A DNA stretch of 64,000 nt from the NCBI GenBank assembly GCA_937902995.1, contig CALEKY010000037.1:1-64000 (forward strand), in the 5' to 3' direction. The DNA comes from an uncultured Sinobacteraceae bacterium. Lineage in GTDB: Bacteria; Pseudomonadota; Gammaproteobacteria; Steroidobacterales; Steroidobacteraceae. Each line of letters starts with the position of its first letter. The first letter of the stretch is position 1. The notes below the pieces were generated by a model, which searched no databases, was not told the DNA's origin, and saw only the letters and a program-made list of their open reading frames with translations. The translations under genes were made by a program, and so were the position numbers. Shown here piece after piece: positions 42,048 through 50,984 of the stretch.

Positions 42048-44318
42048 CTAACGAAGCTGATAGCGCACTTGCAATGCGATCGTTCGCGGCGGGTCGACGT
42101 ACTGCTGATAGTTGTTGCCGAGCACGTTCGACAGCGGAATGTCGTCGCCGAAATGCGCGGTGACTTCGTCGGTGAGGTTCTTGCCCATGATGGCGAACTC
42201 CCAAGAGCCGCTGGGCGAGGTCAACGAGGCGGACGCGTCGTATTTCCAATAGGCACGTTGCGCGACGAACGGATCGAGATCGCCGGCCGTGTAGAACATG
42301 TCGCTGTAGACGGCTTCCGCACGCAATCCATACGTCCAGCCGTTCGCGAACGTGTCTTCCCATCGCGCGCTGAAATTACCGCTCCATTCCGGCGCGTACG
42401 GCAACGTCTTGCCCGAGAGGTCGCACACTTGACCTTGTCCGTATGCACAGGGCCCGGCGCGATAGGAATCGTAGGTGGCATCGAGATAGGTGACGGACGT
42501 CGACAACAACAGTCGATCCGTCGCAGCCAGCTGAGCATCGAGCTCGACGCCCTTCGACGTGGACTCGGCGGCATTGCCGACGATGAGCGACGCGATGCCG
42601 TCGAACATACTGACTTGCAGGTTCTCGTACTCGCTGTAGAAGACGGCGACATTCGCTCGCAACCGGTCCTGCAAGCCGCGGAACTTGACGCCAGCCTCGT
42701 AGCTCTTCGCCTTCTCGTCATCGAAGACGATGTCGTCGAGCACGCCCGTCGCATTGCCCTCGTCGAAGCCGCCGGCTTTGAAGCCTTGGCTGTACGTTGC
42801 ATAGAGCATCGTGTCGCCCGGGCGGTACTGAACCGTGAACGCGAACGAATCGTTGTCGGTGCTGCGTTTGATGTTGTCGTAGCGATGCGGCTGGCCGAGG
42901 CCGATCCCCGAGAAGACGGTGAGCGCCGGATTCGGCACCATCGAGCCGAAGTCGGCCCAATAGAAATCCTTGTTCATCTTCTTCTCGTCGTCCGTGTGCC
43001 GCACGCCGGCGATCAGCGCGAGACGATCGGTGACGTTCCAAGTGCCTTGCGCGAATGCCGACCAAGTCTCCGTGTCCTGGTCGAAGAACATCACGCGGTA
43101 CGCGCTCCCGAACGGCAGCCCGGTCTGCGAGAAGTTGAAGGCGAAGATCTTGTCGTTCTCGAACTTTTCCTTGGCGTAATACACGCCGGCCGTGTACTCG
43201 AAGGTGCGGCCGGTCGGCGAGCTGATGCGCAGCTCCTGCGCCCACGTACTCCACTTCTGATCCCAGAGCTGGTGCACGAGGTCGAGCGGGGTGAAGTCGC
43301 TGTCGAACGCGTAGTCGAGGTCGTATCCGACGTAGCTGGAAAGGCTCGTTATCGTGTGCTCGCCGACCTGCCAATCGATGGCGATCGAGCCGTTGTAGGT
43401 CGTGCTGTTCTCGAATTCCTTATTGAACGGCGCCGACACGCCCGGTCCGGACTTGTCGTAATCGAGCTCGAATTCGGCGCTCGGATCGATAGCCAGCACG
43501 AGCGTACGCAGCTGCGCTGCCGCCCGCGCGATCTGTGAACGGCCGCCCTTGAAGTTGTTCTCGCCGTATTCGCCCTTCAACGTGATGTCGAGATTTTCGG
43601 TCGGGCTCCACACGCCGACGCCGCGGACCACCCAATCGTCGCGCTGCGGCTCGGACTTACCCGTGAAATTGTTGTCGACATAGCCGTCGGTGATGTCGGA
43701 GCGCACGACGAGGCGGCCTTTGAACGAATCGCTCAGCGGTCCGGAAAGAACGCCGGTCGTCTGATACGTGTCGAACTCCGGCTCCACGTACGCCTGCAAC
43801 GAGACTTCGAGCTCGTCGGTCGGCTTGCGCGTCGTGATGTTGAATGCACCGCCGATCGTGTTCTTACCGAACATGATCGATTGCGGCCCTTTCAAGACCT
43901 CGATGCGGTCGACGTCCAGGAACGAATGCCGCGAGGAACGGCCACGGCCGAAATGCACGCCGTCGATGAACGTCGCCACGGACATCTCGAAGCCCTGGTT
44001 CTCGCCCGAGCCGACGCCGCGGATGAACAATAGATCGCCGACCGGCGTCGGCGTCACTGCAACGCCCGGCATGGACTGCATCGCCTCGTCGAGCGTTACG
44101 ACGCCCTCGGCTGCGAGTCGATTGCCCGAGACCACTGCGATCGAGATCGGCACCTTGTCGATGGTCTCTTCGCGCTTGCGCGCCGTCACGACAATCTCTT
44201 CGAGCAGGCTCACGCCTTCTGAGGATGCGGCGTCCTGACCGTACACCGCGCCGGCAGAGCACATCGCCAAAGTCGCACCTGCCGTTGTGGCGAGGCGGAT
44301 GAGTTTGTTCTGGTTCAT
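42048..44318 (-). CDS. TonB-dependent receptor
   Basis: A 756-residue outer-membrane receptor. Signal peptide (MNQNKLIRLATTAGATLAMC and on), TonB box region LLEEIVVTARKREETIDKVP, plug with GDLLFIRGVGSGENQGF and EVLKGPQSIMFGKNTIGGA, and a complete barrel ending in TIALQVRYQLR. It lies inside the catabolic run between a CoA-transferase and the HsaA-like gene (44 bp), so it likely imports the substrate of this pathway. The ATG at 44318 has GGGGGAA upstream. Confidence 0.93.
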   Translation of the reverse strand: MNQNKLIRLATTAGATLAMCSAGAVYGQDAASSEGVSLLEEIVVTARKREETIDKVPISIAVVSGNRLAAEGVVTLDEAMQSMPGVAVTPTPVGDLLFIRGVGSGENQGFEMSVATFIDGVHFGRGRSSRHSFLDVDRIEVLKGPQSIMFGKNTIGGAFNITTRKPTDELEVSLQAYVEPEFDTYQTTGVLSGPLSDSFKGRLVVRSDITDGYVDNNFTGKSEPQRDDWVVRGVGVWSPTENLDITLKGEYGENNFKGGRSQIARAAAQLRTLVLAIDPSAEFELDYDKSGPGVSAPFNKEFENSTTYNGSIAIDWQVGEHTITSLSSYVGYDLDYAFDSDFTPLDLVHQLWDQKWSTWAQELRISSPTGRTFEYTAGVYYAKEKFENDKIFAFNFSQTGLPFGSAYRVMFFDQDTETWSAFAQGTWNVTDRLALIAGVRHTDDEKKMNKDFYWADFGSMVPNPALTVFSGIGLGQPHRYDNIKRSTDNDSFAFTVQYRPGDTMLYATYSQGFKAGGFDEGNATGVLDDIVFDDEKAKSYEAGVKFRGLQDRLRANVAVFYSEYENLQVSMFDGIASLIVGNAAESTSKGVELDAQLAATDRLLLSTSVTYLDATYDSYRAGPCAYGQGQVCDLSGKTLPYAPEWSGNFSARWEDTFANGWTYGLRAEAVYSDMFYTAGDLDPFVAQRAYWKYDASASLTSPSGSWEFAIMGKNLTDEVTAHFGDDIPLSNVLGNNYQQYVDPPRTIALQVRYQLR

Positions 44319-44368
44319 AGTTCCCCCGAAAAAAAAGGTTGGTTCGCCGCGATCCAGGCCTGTGCGCC

Positions 44369-45580
44369 TCAGATTCGCCGCTCGCTGATCAGGCGTTCGA
44401 TTTCGGACTTCGAGTAACCGAGCTCTTGCAGGATCTCCACGTTGTGCTGGCCGATCCGCGGCGCCGGATGCCGGATACGCGTCGGCGTGCGCGAGAACTT
44501 GATGGCCGGCCCCGTAAGCGGCGCCTCCGTGCCGTCGGTGAGCTTCACGTTTTGCAGCATGTCGCGGGCTGCGACGTGCTCTTCCTTCGCGACATCGTGA
44601 TAGGTGTTGATGCGCGTTGCAGGAATGCCGTGCTTGGAAAGCGTTTCCACGACTTCCTCGACCGTGCGCTGAGCGCACCAGTCGCGGACGAGCTGATTCA
44701 CTTCGGGACGGCGCGCACGCCGTTCGGCGTTCTTCCAATGTGCGATCTCGGGCCGCCCCATCAGATTGGCGATCACGGCCCAGTGCGAATCGAGCAGCGT
44801 GCCGATGAAGACGTGTCCGTTCGTGCAGCGATATTCGTTCACCGGCGTCGCCATCAGGTATTCGTTGCCGGTCTTCGGGATCTCCAATCCGAGCGCGCCG
44901 GCCGTCAAATGACCGTTGCTCGTGTGTAGCAAGCAATCGATCATCGAGATGTCGACGTGCTGACCTTCGCCGGTGCGATCGCGATGCCGCAGCGCTGCCA
45001 TCGCGCCGAGCGCGGCGTGCAAACCTGCGAGATCGTCGCCGAGGAACGTCGGCGCCTTCATGGGGCCGCCGTTCGGATCGCCGTTGAGCGACGTCCACCC
45101 GCAATAGCTCTGTGCGATCGGGTCGTAACACGGGCGGTCCGAGAGCGGACCGAACTGACCGAAGCCGCTGATCGAGACGTACACGATGTCCGGCTTCACC
45201 TTGGCGACGTCCGCATAGCCGACGCCCCATTTGGCGAGGGTTCCTGGGCGGAAGTTTTCGAGAACGATGTCCGCCTTGGCGCAGAGCTTGAGAAAAATTT
45301 CTTTGCCGTCGGGCTTCTGCAGATTCAGCGAAACGTTCTGTTTGTTGCGATTGACCGTCTCGTGCTGAATCATCAGCTCCGAGCCGGGAATCTGCAGCGG
45401 CATGCGACGCATGACCTCGCCCACCGGGTGCTCGACTTTGATCACCCGGGCGCCGAAGTCCGCGAGTATGCAGCCGGCCATGGGCCCGGCCCACGACGTC
45501 GTCACCTCGACGACGACCACACCGTCGAACGGTCCCGTCACATCGCGGCGTGCGTGACGATAGAACTCGCTCTTCTCCAC
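44369..45580 (-). CDS. CaiB/BaiF (class III) CoA-transferase
   Basis: A 403-residue family III CoA-transferase. VVVVEVTTSWAGPMAGCILA, GARVIKVEHPVGE, ISGFGQFGPLSDRPCYDPIA and the acidic nucleophile region FLGDDLAGLHAALG are family features. It probably loads CoA onto the imported carboxylate. I prefer a GTG start at 45580, with AAGGGGG upstream, over a TTG at 45622 without any site. It is 57 bp after the SDR and 50 bp before the TonB receptor. Confidence 0.88.
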   Translation of the reverse strand: MEKSEFYRHARRDVTGPFDGVVVVEVTTSWAGPMAGCILADFGARVIKVEHPVGEVMRRMPLQIPGSELMIQHETVNRNKQNVSLNLQKPDGKEIFLKLCAKADIVLENFRPGTLAKWGVGYADVAKVKPDIVYVSISGFGQFGPLSDRPCYDPIAQSYCGWTSLNGDPNGGPMKAPTFLGDDLAGLHAALGAMAALRHRDRTGEGQHVDISMIDCLLHTSNGHLTAGALGLEIPKTGNEYLMATPVNEYRCTNGHVFIGTLLDSHWAVIANLMGRPEIAHWKNAERRARRPEVNQLVRDWCAQRTVEEVVETLSKHGIPATRINTYHDVAKEEHVAARDMLQNVKLTDGTEAPLTGPAIKFSRTPTRIRHPAPRIGQHNVEILQELGYSKSEIERLISERRI

Positions 45581-45637
45581 GTTCTCAATCCCCCTTGCAC
45601 TCGCACTCGCGGCGAGGAACAACCGAACTCATTTCTG

Positions 45638-46429
45638 TTACATCGCGAACGAAAAGCCGCCATTCACGGGATAGGTCTGACCCGTGATCCAGCTCGATGC
45701 ATCCGATGCAAGGAACAGCACCATGTTGGCGACGTCGGACGGCTCGCCGAAACGTCGAATGGTGTAGTGACTCAGCATGCGCTTGGCGCGCTCTGCGTCT
45801 TCGGTGACATCGGCCACGCCAGGGGTGCGCGTCGTGGCGATCGACACGCTGTTAGCCGTGATCATGAAGCGGCCCATTGCGCGCGCCACCGCGCGCATGA
45901 ATCCGGCGGCACCTGCTTTCGCAGCCGAGTAGATCTCGAGCCCAGGCTCGCCGATGCGCCCGGCGTCTGACACGATGGTGATCAAGCGCCCCCGCTTGCG
46001 CTCGATCATTCCGGGAAGTACGGCGCTCGTGCAGTTGATGACGCCGTAGAGATTGACGCCGAGAAATGCGTTCCAGGTTTCCGTCGATGCTTCCCAGAAC
46101 GGCGCGCGCTCGACTTTTTCCGGTGCCGCGCCCATGTTGCCGGCGTTGTTCACCAGAATGTCGATCGGCCCGAGCTCTTGCGCGCCGCGCCGAACCATGT
46201 CGTTCACGGCCGCACGATCGGTGACATCCGCTGCAATCGCGACCGCGCGACAACCGAGCGCGCGTACTTCTTTTGCGACCGCCTCTGCGCGATCGGCATT
46301 GACGTCATTCAATACGATTCCCCCCGCGCCATTCAGCGCGAAATGCAATGCGATCTGACGTCCGATGCCTTGACCCGCACCGGTGATGAGACCTACGCGC
46401 CCCTGCAAGTTCAAGATGTTCGTGCTCAC
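45638..46429 (-). CDS. Short-chain dehydrogenase/reductase
   Basis: A 263-residue classical SDR: the NAD(P) motif TGAGQGIG, DILVNNAGN, a catalytic Ser in ITIVSDAGRIG and the YxxxK in EIYSAAKAGAAG. The Asp after the second strand (VLNDVNADRAE) suggests NAD+. It probably oxidises a hydroxyacyl-CoA made by the adjacent hydratase (9 bp away), giving the beta-oxidation steps 2 and 3 in one place. Inferred from position. Confidence 0.92.
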   Translation of the reverse strand: MSTNILNLQGRVGLITGAGQGIGRQIALHFALNGAGGIVLNDVNADRAEAVAKEVRALGCRAVAIAADVTDRAAVNDMVRRGAQELGPIDILVNNAGNMGAAPEKVERAPFWEASTETWNAFLGVNLYGVINCTSAVLPGMIERKRGRLITIVSDAGRIGEPGLEIYSAAKAGAAGFMRAVARAMGRFMITANSVSIATTRTPGVADVTEDAERAKRMLSHYTIRRFGEPSDVANMVLFLASDASSWITGQTYPVNGGFSFAM

Positions 46430-46438
46430 GTCGTTCGT

Positions 46439-47263
46439 TCAGCGCGATGCGCCTGCCTTCGTCGATGACTGGTTAGGAGAAAAGATGCTTTCGTAGGTAG
46501 GGTTTGCCCGCATGGAGCGCTTGCGGAACTCTTCGCGCTCCTGCGGCGTGCCCATGTCGCGCACCATGCGCCGCTCGAGCTCGAGGCCTTGCGCCAACGG
46601 AACCTCCAACGCCTGATTGAGCAGGCGCTTGGCGGTTGCGATCGCATAAGGTGCTTTGTCTTTGAATTGATCGGCGAGCTCGCGCGCCTTCGCGATCAAC
46701 TGCGCACGCGGCGCGATGCGATCGACGAGCCCGATCGCCAGCGCTTCCGCAGCGGACAGATGTTTGCCGGTGAGAATCAGCTCGCGCGCTTTGGCGAGAC
46801 CGACGAGGCGCGGCAATCGCTGCGTGCCGCCGCCGGCGGGCAGCGCCCCGAAACGCACTTCCGGCAAGCCAATCTGCACGTCGTCCGCCATCACGCGGAA
46901 GTCGCACGCAAGCGCGATCTCGCAGCCGCCGCCCATCGCCGCGCCGTTGATCACCGCGATCACCGGCTTCGAGACCTCTTCGATGTGACAAATGAAATCG
47001 CGGCGGCGATCGCCGACGACGCCGTCGGGCGAGATCAAACGATCGATCTCGCGCAGATCCGCGCCGCCGCAGAAATGCCGGTCGCCGGCGCCCGTCACGA
47101 AGATGCAATGCACGTTCGAATCGCGGTCCAGCTCGTCGAGCGCGTCGTTGAGCTCGACGGTGAGCTGCAGATTGATCGTGTTCGCTCGCTGCGGGCGATC
47201 GAGCACCACGGTCGCGATGCCGCCCTCCCGTTCGACGCGAATTGTTTTTTCGTTTTCTGACAC
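46439..47263 (-). CDS. Enoyl-CoA hydratase/isomerase family protein
   Basis: A 274-residue crotonase. GIATVVLDRPQRANTINLQL, FCGGADLREID, NGAAMGGGCEIALACDFRVM and IGLPEVRFGALPAGGGTQRL carry the oxyanion-hole and Glu positions. The start is GTG at 47263 with GAGGAAC upstream. It is the first gene of the minus-strand run and is divergent from the DUF35 gene across 91 bp. Confidence 0.92.
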   Translation of the reverse strand: MSENEKTIRVEREGGIATVVLDRPQRANTINLQLTVELNDALDELDRDSNVHCIFVTGAGDRHFCGGADLREIDRLISPDGVVGDRRRDFICHIEEVSKPVIAVINGAAMGGGCEIALACDFRVMADDVQIGLPEVRFGALPAGGGTQRLPRLVGLAKARELILTGKHLSAAEALAIGLVDRIAPRAQLIAKARELADQFKDKAPYAIATAKRLLNQALEVPLAQGLELERRMVRDMGTPQEREEFRKRSMRANPTYESIFSPNQSSTKAGASR

Positions 47264-47354
47264 GTTGTGAGTTCCTCGACTTCCTTGACCGTGTACTTTG
47301 GCAATCTTATATTCGCCATGTCAACACATTTTTCTTTGACGACAGCGGCAACTA
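47264..47354. promoter_or_regulatory. Divergent promoter region of the two main catabolic runs
   Basis: A 91-bp gap between opposite starts. It contains GTCAA-N11-TTGAC (47326-47346 region) and AT-rich stretches, so it should hold both promoters and an operator. No regulator gene is adjacent; those at 52.2 kb or 58.8 kb may act here. Confidence 0.5.
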
Positions 47355-47756
47355 ATGACATCGAATACGAGCGAGCTGTTTCTCGCCGGCGCAACGCCCC
47401 CTTCGCTGCGCGGTCAGCGATGCGGCGCGTGCGGCGCTCTGGCGTTTCCGCCGAATCCGTACGGCTGCGAGAAGTGCGGCGCGACCGCCGACCTGTTGAC
47501 GGATCAAGCACTTACCGGCCGCGGACGATTGCGCGCAGTCGCGACGACGTTCGTCCCGCCGCGCAAGGACATGCCCGCACCGTTCACGGTGGCGTCGATC
47601 GAGCTTGCAGACGGCCCGGTCGTTCGTGCCCTGTTGACGACTCCCACTGACGAGTCGCTGCGCATCGGCGATGAGGTGCAGGCCGTGCTCGTCTCGTTCT
47701 CGACCGAAAACGGCGCGCAGACCGAGCTGCGGTTCGCGCCGGTGGAAGCCTCCTGA
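47355..47756 (+). CDS. DUF35 OB-fold acyl-CoA-associated zinc-ribbon protein (ChsH2 C-domain-like)
   Basis: A 133-residue protein: a rubredoxin-like zinc ribbon with C23/C26 and C38/C41 (RCGACGALAFPPNPYGCEKCG), followed by an OB fold (GRGRLRAVATTFVPPRKDMP, FTVASIELADGP, GDEVQAVLVSF). DUF35 proteins bind acyl-CoA and form tight complexes with thiolase-fold partners; in steroid degradation ChsH2's DUF35 domain works with the aldolase Ltp2. Here the stop overlaps the start of the thiolase-fold gene by one base, so the two are very likely a complex. Confidence 0.9.
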   Translation: MTSNTSELFLAGATPPSLRGQRCGACGALAFPPNPYGCEKCGATADLLTDQALTGRGRLRAVATTFVPPRKDMPAPFTVASIELADGPVVRALLTTPTDESLRIGDEVQAVLVSFSTENGAQTELRFAPVEAS

Positions 47757-48907
47757 TGCGCAAAGAGCTACGCGAATTGCGGCCGGTGTATGTCGTGGGC
47801 ATCGGCCTTCACAAATATCAAGCGGCCAGCGAGACGCCGTACGTGCAGTTGGGGCTCACGGCGATCCGCGAGGCGCTGCGCGATGCCAGCATTGCATTCT
47901 CGGCGGTCGAATCGGCCTACACCGGTACGGCATTGCTCGGCATGGCGCCGAGCCGCGTGATGCTGCGTCACCTCGGCGGATCGGGACTTCCTATCGCGCA
48001 AATCGAGAATGCGTCGGCTTCCGGATCGACCGCGTTTCGTCAGGCGTGTCTGGAAGTCGCAAGCGGTCTATGCGACGTGTCGCTCGCAGTCGGTATCGAC
48101 AAGCCGGGCAGGATTCAATTGGCGCACGAACGTGCCGGCGTACCCGATCTCGTAAGCGGCTACGTCGCGCCGTTCACGCACTTCGCGCTGCTCGCGCACG
48201 AATACATGCATCGTTACGGAGTCACGGCCGAGCAGGTCGCGGCGGTTGCGGTGAAGAATTTCCGCAATGCGTCGCGCAATCCCTACGCGCAGCGCACGAA
48301 AGCGTATTCGCTCGATGAGGTGTTGGCCGGTCCGCGCATCGCCGGCGCGTTGACGCGGCTGCAATGCTGTCCCGTCGGTGAAGGCGCAGCGGCGGTCATC
48401 GTCGCGTCGGAAGCCGCGATTCGCGAATACGGCATCGATCGTTCGCGAGCGATTCGCGTGCTCGCATCCGTGTCGCGCTCGGAACGCGTGTACGAGCCGG
48501 GCTGCGATCCGGACACCGAGCTCACGCGCGAAACCTTGGCGATGGCCTGCGAACAGGCGGACATCGAGCCGCAACAACTCGATGTCGTTGAGTTCCACGA
48601 CGCCTTCTCCATCGAAGAGCTCTTGTACGTCGAAGCGCTCGGCCTGTGCGGCCCGGGCGAAGCCGCCGCGCTGCTCGCGCAAGGTAGTTTCGATATCGGC
48701 GGACGCTGGGCCGTCAACCCTTCCGGCGGTTTGCTCGGCATGGGTCATCCGATCGGTCCGACGGGCGTCGGACAAATCTGCGAGATCGCGCGGCAGCTGC
48801 GCGGCGAAGCAGGCAATCGCCAACAGCCGAACGCACAGCTGGGGCTCGCCCACATGGTCGGCATCGGCTCCGTCTGCGTCGCGCACGTGCTCTCGCGTCA
48901 GCAATGA
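47756..48907 (+). CDS. Thiolase-fold protein without the nucleophilic Cys (Ltp2-like aldolase candidate)
   Basis: A 383-residue thiolase superfamily member closest to the SCP-x/lipid-transfer group. IENASASGSTAFRQACLEVA is where thiolases have the acyl-accepting Cys; the aligned position is Ser87, so normal thiolysis is unlikely. The later motifs are kept: DVVEFHDAFSIEELL, VNPSGGLLGMGHPIGPTGVG and GIGSVC. Ltp2-type retro-aldolases that split off side chains from steroid CoA thioesters have lost this Cys in the same way and need a DUF35 partner, which is the gene just upstream. The role here is inferred. Confidence 0.85.
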   Translation: MRKELRELRPVYVVGIGLHKYQAASETPYVQLGLTAIREALRDASIAFSAVESAYTGTALLGMAPSRVMLRHLGGSGLPIAQIENASASGSTAFRQACLEVASGLCDVSLAVGIDKPGRIQLAHERAGVPDLVSGYVAPFTHFALLAHEYMHRYGVTAEQVAAVAVKNFRNASRNPYAQRTKAYSLDEVLAGPRIAGALTRLQCCPVGEGAAAVIVASEAAIREYGIDRSRAIRVLASVSRSERVYEPGCDPDTELTRETLAMACEQADIEPQQLDVVEFHDAFSIEELLYVEALGLCGPGEAAALLAQGSFDIGGRWAVNPSGGLLGMGHPIGPTGVGQICEIARQLRGEAGNRQQPNAQLGLAHMVGIGSVCVAHVLSRQQ

Positions 48908-48963
48908 CTTCGTGCGCGGGCAAACGAGCCCGCGCGCCTTTTCGCTCCCATACAGGAATCCTC

Positions 48964-49731
48964 ATGCGCATCGGTCAGATCGTCCCGAGCTCGAACACCA
49001 CGATGGAAACGGAGATCCCCGCGATTCTCCGCAACCGCGAACGCATCCGTCCGAACGAAACGTTCACGTTCCATTCGAGCCGGATGCGGATGAAGAAAGT
49101 GACGAAGGCAGAGCTCGAAGCGATGGATCGCGACAGCTTGCGTTGCGCCGCCGAGCTCGCCGATGCCGCCGTCGACGTCGTCGGCTATGCCTGCCTCGTG
49201 GCGATCATGAGCATGGGCCGCGGCTATCACCTCACGAGTCAGGCGGCTCTACTTCAGCGCATGCAGGACGAAGGCCACGCCGCACCGGTCGTGACCTCCG
49301 CCGGCGCGCTCGTCGACGAGCTCAAGCTGGCTGGTGTCGGCTCGATTGCACTGCTCACGCCGTATATGCCGGAGCTGACGGCGCTGGTCGTCGACTACAT
49401 CTCCGACCAAGGCATTCGCGTCGTCGATTCGGTGTCGCTGTCGATCCCGGACAATCTCGCCGTCGGCCGCCGCGATCCGCTCGCTCTGCTCAACGACGTC
49501 GAGCGCTTGAGCACGCGCGGCGCGGATCTCGTCGTCATTTCGGCCTGCGTGCAGATGCCGTCGCTGCCCGCCATTCCGCTGCTCGAGCAGAAGCTCGGCA
49601 TGCCGGTCACTTCCGCAGCGGTTTGTACGACGCGCTCGTTGCTGCGCGCGCTGAATCTCGAACCCATTGCGCCCGATGCGGGCTTCATCTTGAGCGAAGC
49701 GAACCGCGCGAGCGGCTCAGCCGCGAGGTAG
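48964..49731 (+). CDS. Maleate isomerase/arylmalonate decarboxylase-like (Asp/Glu racemase superfamily)
   Basis: A 255-residue member of the Asp/Glu racemase superfamily. VPSSNTTMETEIP is the maleate-isomerase N-terminal signature, and both catalytic cysteines are in place (C77 in VGYACLVAIMS and C195 in VISACVQMPS), close to the Cys76/Cys194 pair of known maleate isomerases. Such enzymes isomerise maleate to fumarate or act on substituted maleates or malonates. In this context it may act on a ring-cleavage product. The ATG at 48964 is preferred over 48904, as the signature starts there. Confidence 0.85.
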   Translation: MRIGQIVPSSNTTMETEIPAILRNRERIRPNETFTFHSSRMRMKKVTKAELEAMDRDSLRCAAELADAAVDVVGYACLVAIMSMGRGYHLTSQAALLQRMQDEGHAAPVVTSAGALVDELKLAGVGSIALLTPYMPELTALVVDYISDQGIRVVDSVSLSIPDNLAVGRRDPLALLNDVERLSTRGADLVVISACVQMPSLPAIPLLEQKLGMPVTSAAVCTTRSLLRALNLEPIAPDAGFILSEANRASGSAAR

Positions 49732-49735
49732 GACC

Positions 49736-50968
49736 ATGAGTTACCGACCGACCCAACCTCTTCGCTATCAAGACAGCCTGTATCACGACTTCGGTACGCC
49801 CGAAGAAGTTCGGGCCGTGCGCGCAGAAGTGCGCCGCTTCGCCGACGAGTTCGTCGCGCCCGCCGCGCATTCCATCGGTCACACCGAAGAGTCGGTCGAG
49901 GCGTTTCCGCGCGAGCTCATGGCGAAGATGGCCGGGGCAGGACTGTTCGCCATTCCGTTTGCCGCCGACGTCGGCGGCCGCGGCCTGAAATATCCCGCCG
50001 CGGCGACGGCGACCATGATCGAAGAGCTGGCGTATCACTCGAACTCGGTCGCAGCTATCGTCGACGTGCACTGCATCCTGGCGGGCAATGCGCTTCGTCA
50101 GGGCTCTTCTTATATAAAGGAGCGCTACCTCAAGCCGCTCATCCGCGGCGAGAAGATCGGTAGCTTTGCCACGACCGAGCCCGACGCCAGCACCGATCTG
50201 AGCGTCGGTGCGATGCGGACCGTCGCGACGCGCACCGCGGACGGCTACATCGTCAACGGTCGCAAGCGGTTCATCACGAATTCGCCGGTCGCCGATTTCG
50301 TCGTGCTCCTGTGCGTCGACGGCGAGCGCATGACCGAGCTCGTCGTCGATCTCGATGCGCCCGGCGTTCGCGTCGGCCCGCCGGACAAGAAGCTCGGCAA
50401 TCACGGGCAACTCACCGCCGACATCTACTTCACGGACGTCAAAGTTCCCGAGCAGAACGTGGTCGGCGCCCCGGGCCAGGGTCTGAAGATTGCGCTGCAA
50501 ACGCTCACGTACGGTCGAATCGGCATCGCTGCGAGCGGCGTGGGCATGGCGCAGGCGCTGTTCGATCACTCCGTCGAACGTCTCAAGACACGCCGCGCGT
50601 TCGGCAAGTCGCTCGCGCAGTTCCAGCACTGGCAATTCAAATTGGCGGAGCGCGCCACCGAGATCGAGAACGCACGCAACTTGTATCTCAAGGCGGCGCT
50701 GCGCCTCGACGACGGCCACGCATTCCCCGAGCCGGAGGCAGCGATGGCCAAGTGGTACGGCACCAACCTCGCCGGAGAATTCGCGCGCGAGGCCGTACAG
50801 ATCTTCGGCGGCTACGGCTTCATGCGCGAGCTGGCTGCGGACGCTTCGCACTACCGCGTGGAAGAGATCTACCGCGACTGCAAGATCGCCGAGATCTACG
50901 AGGGCACCAACGAAATTCAGAAGCTCGTGATCGCCCGCAACATTTTCGGCAAGGACATCACAGGTTAA
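49736..50968 (+). CDS. Acyl-CoA dehydrogenase
   Basis: A 410-residue FAD enzyme. FATTEPDASTDLSVGAMRTV is the first family signature, and the C-terminal IYEGTNEIQKLVIARNIFG holds the catalytic Glu. It introduces a double bond into a CoA thioester, feeding the hydratases across the divergent promoter. The ATG at 49736 has GAGG upstream and lies 4 bp after the isomerase gene. Confidence 0.93.
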   Translation: MSYRPTQPLRYQDSLYHDFGTPEEVRAVRAEVRRFADEFVAPAAHSIGHTEESVEAFPRELMAKMAGAGLFAIPFAADVGGRGLKYPAAATATMIEELAYHSNSVAAIVDVHCILAGNALRQGSSYIKERYLKPLIRGEKIGSFATTEPDASTDLSVGAMRTVATRTADGYIVNGRKRFITNSPVADFVVLLCVDGERMTELVVDLDAPGVRVGPPDKKLGNHGQLTADIYFTDVKVPEQNVVGAPGQGLKIALQTLTYGRIGIAASGVGMAQALFDHSVERLKTRRAFGKSLAQFQHWQFKLAERATEIENARNLYLKAALRLDDGHAFPEPEAAMAKWYGTNLAGEFAREAVQIFGGYGFMRELAADASHYRVEEIYRDCKIAEIYEGTNEIQKLVIARNIFGKDITG

Positions 50969-50984
50969 CCACCGGGAAGCTCAC

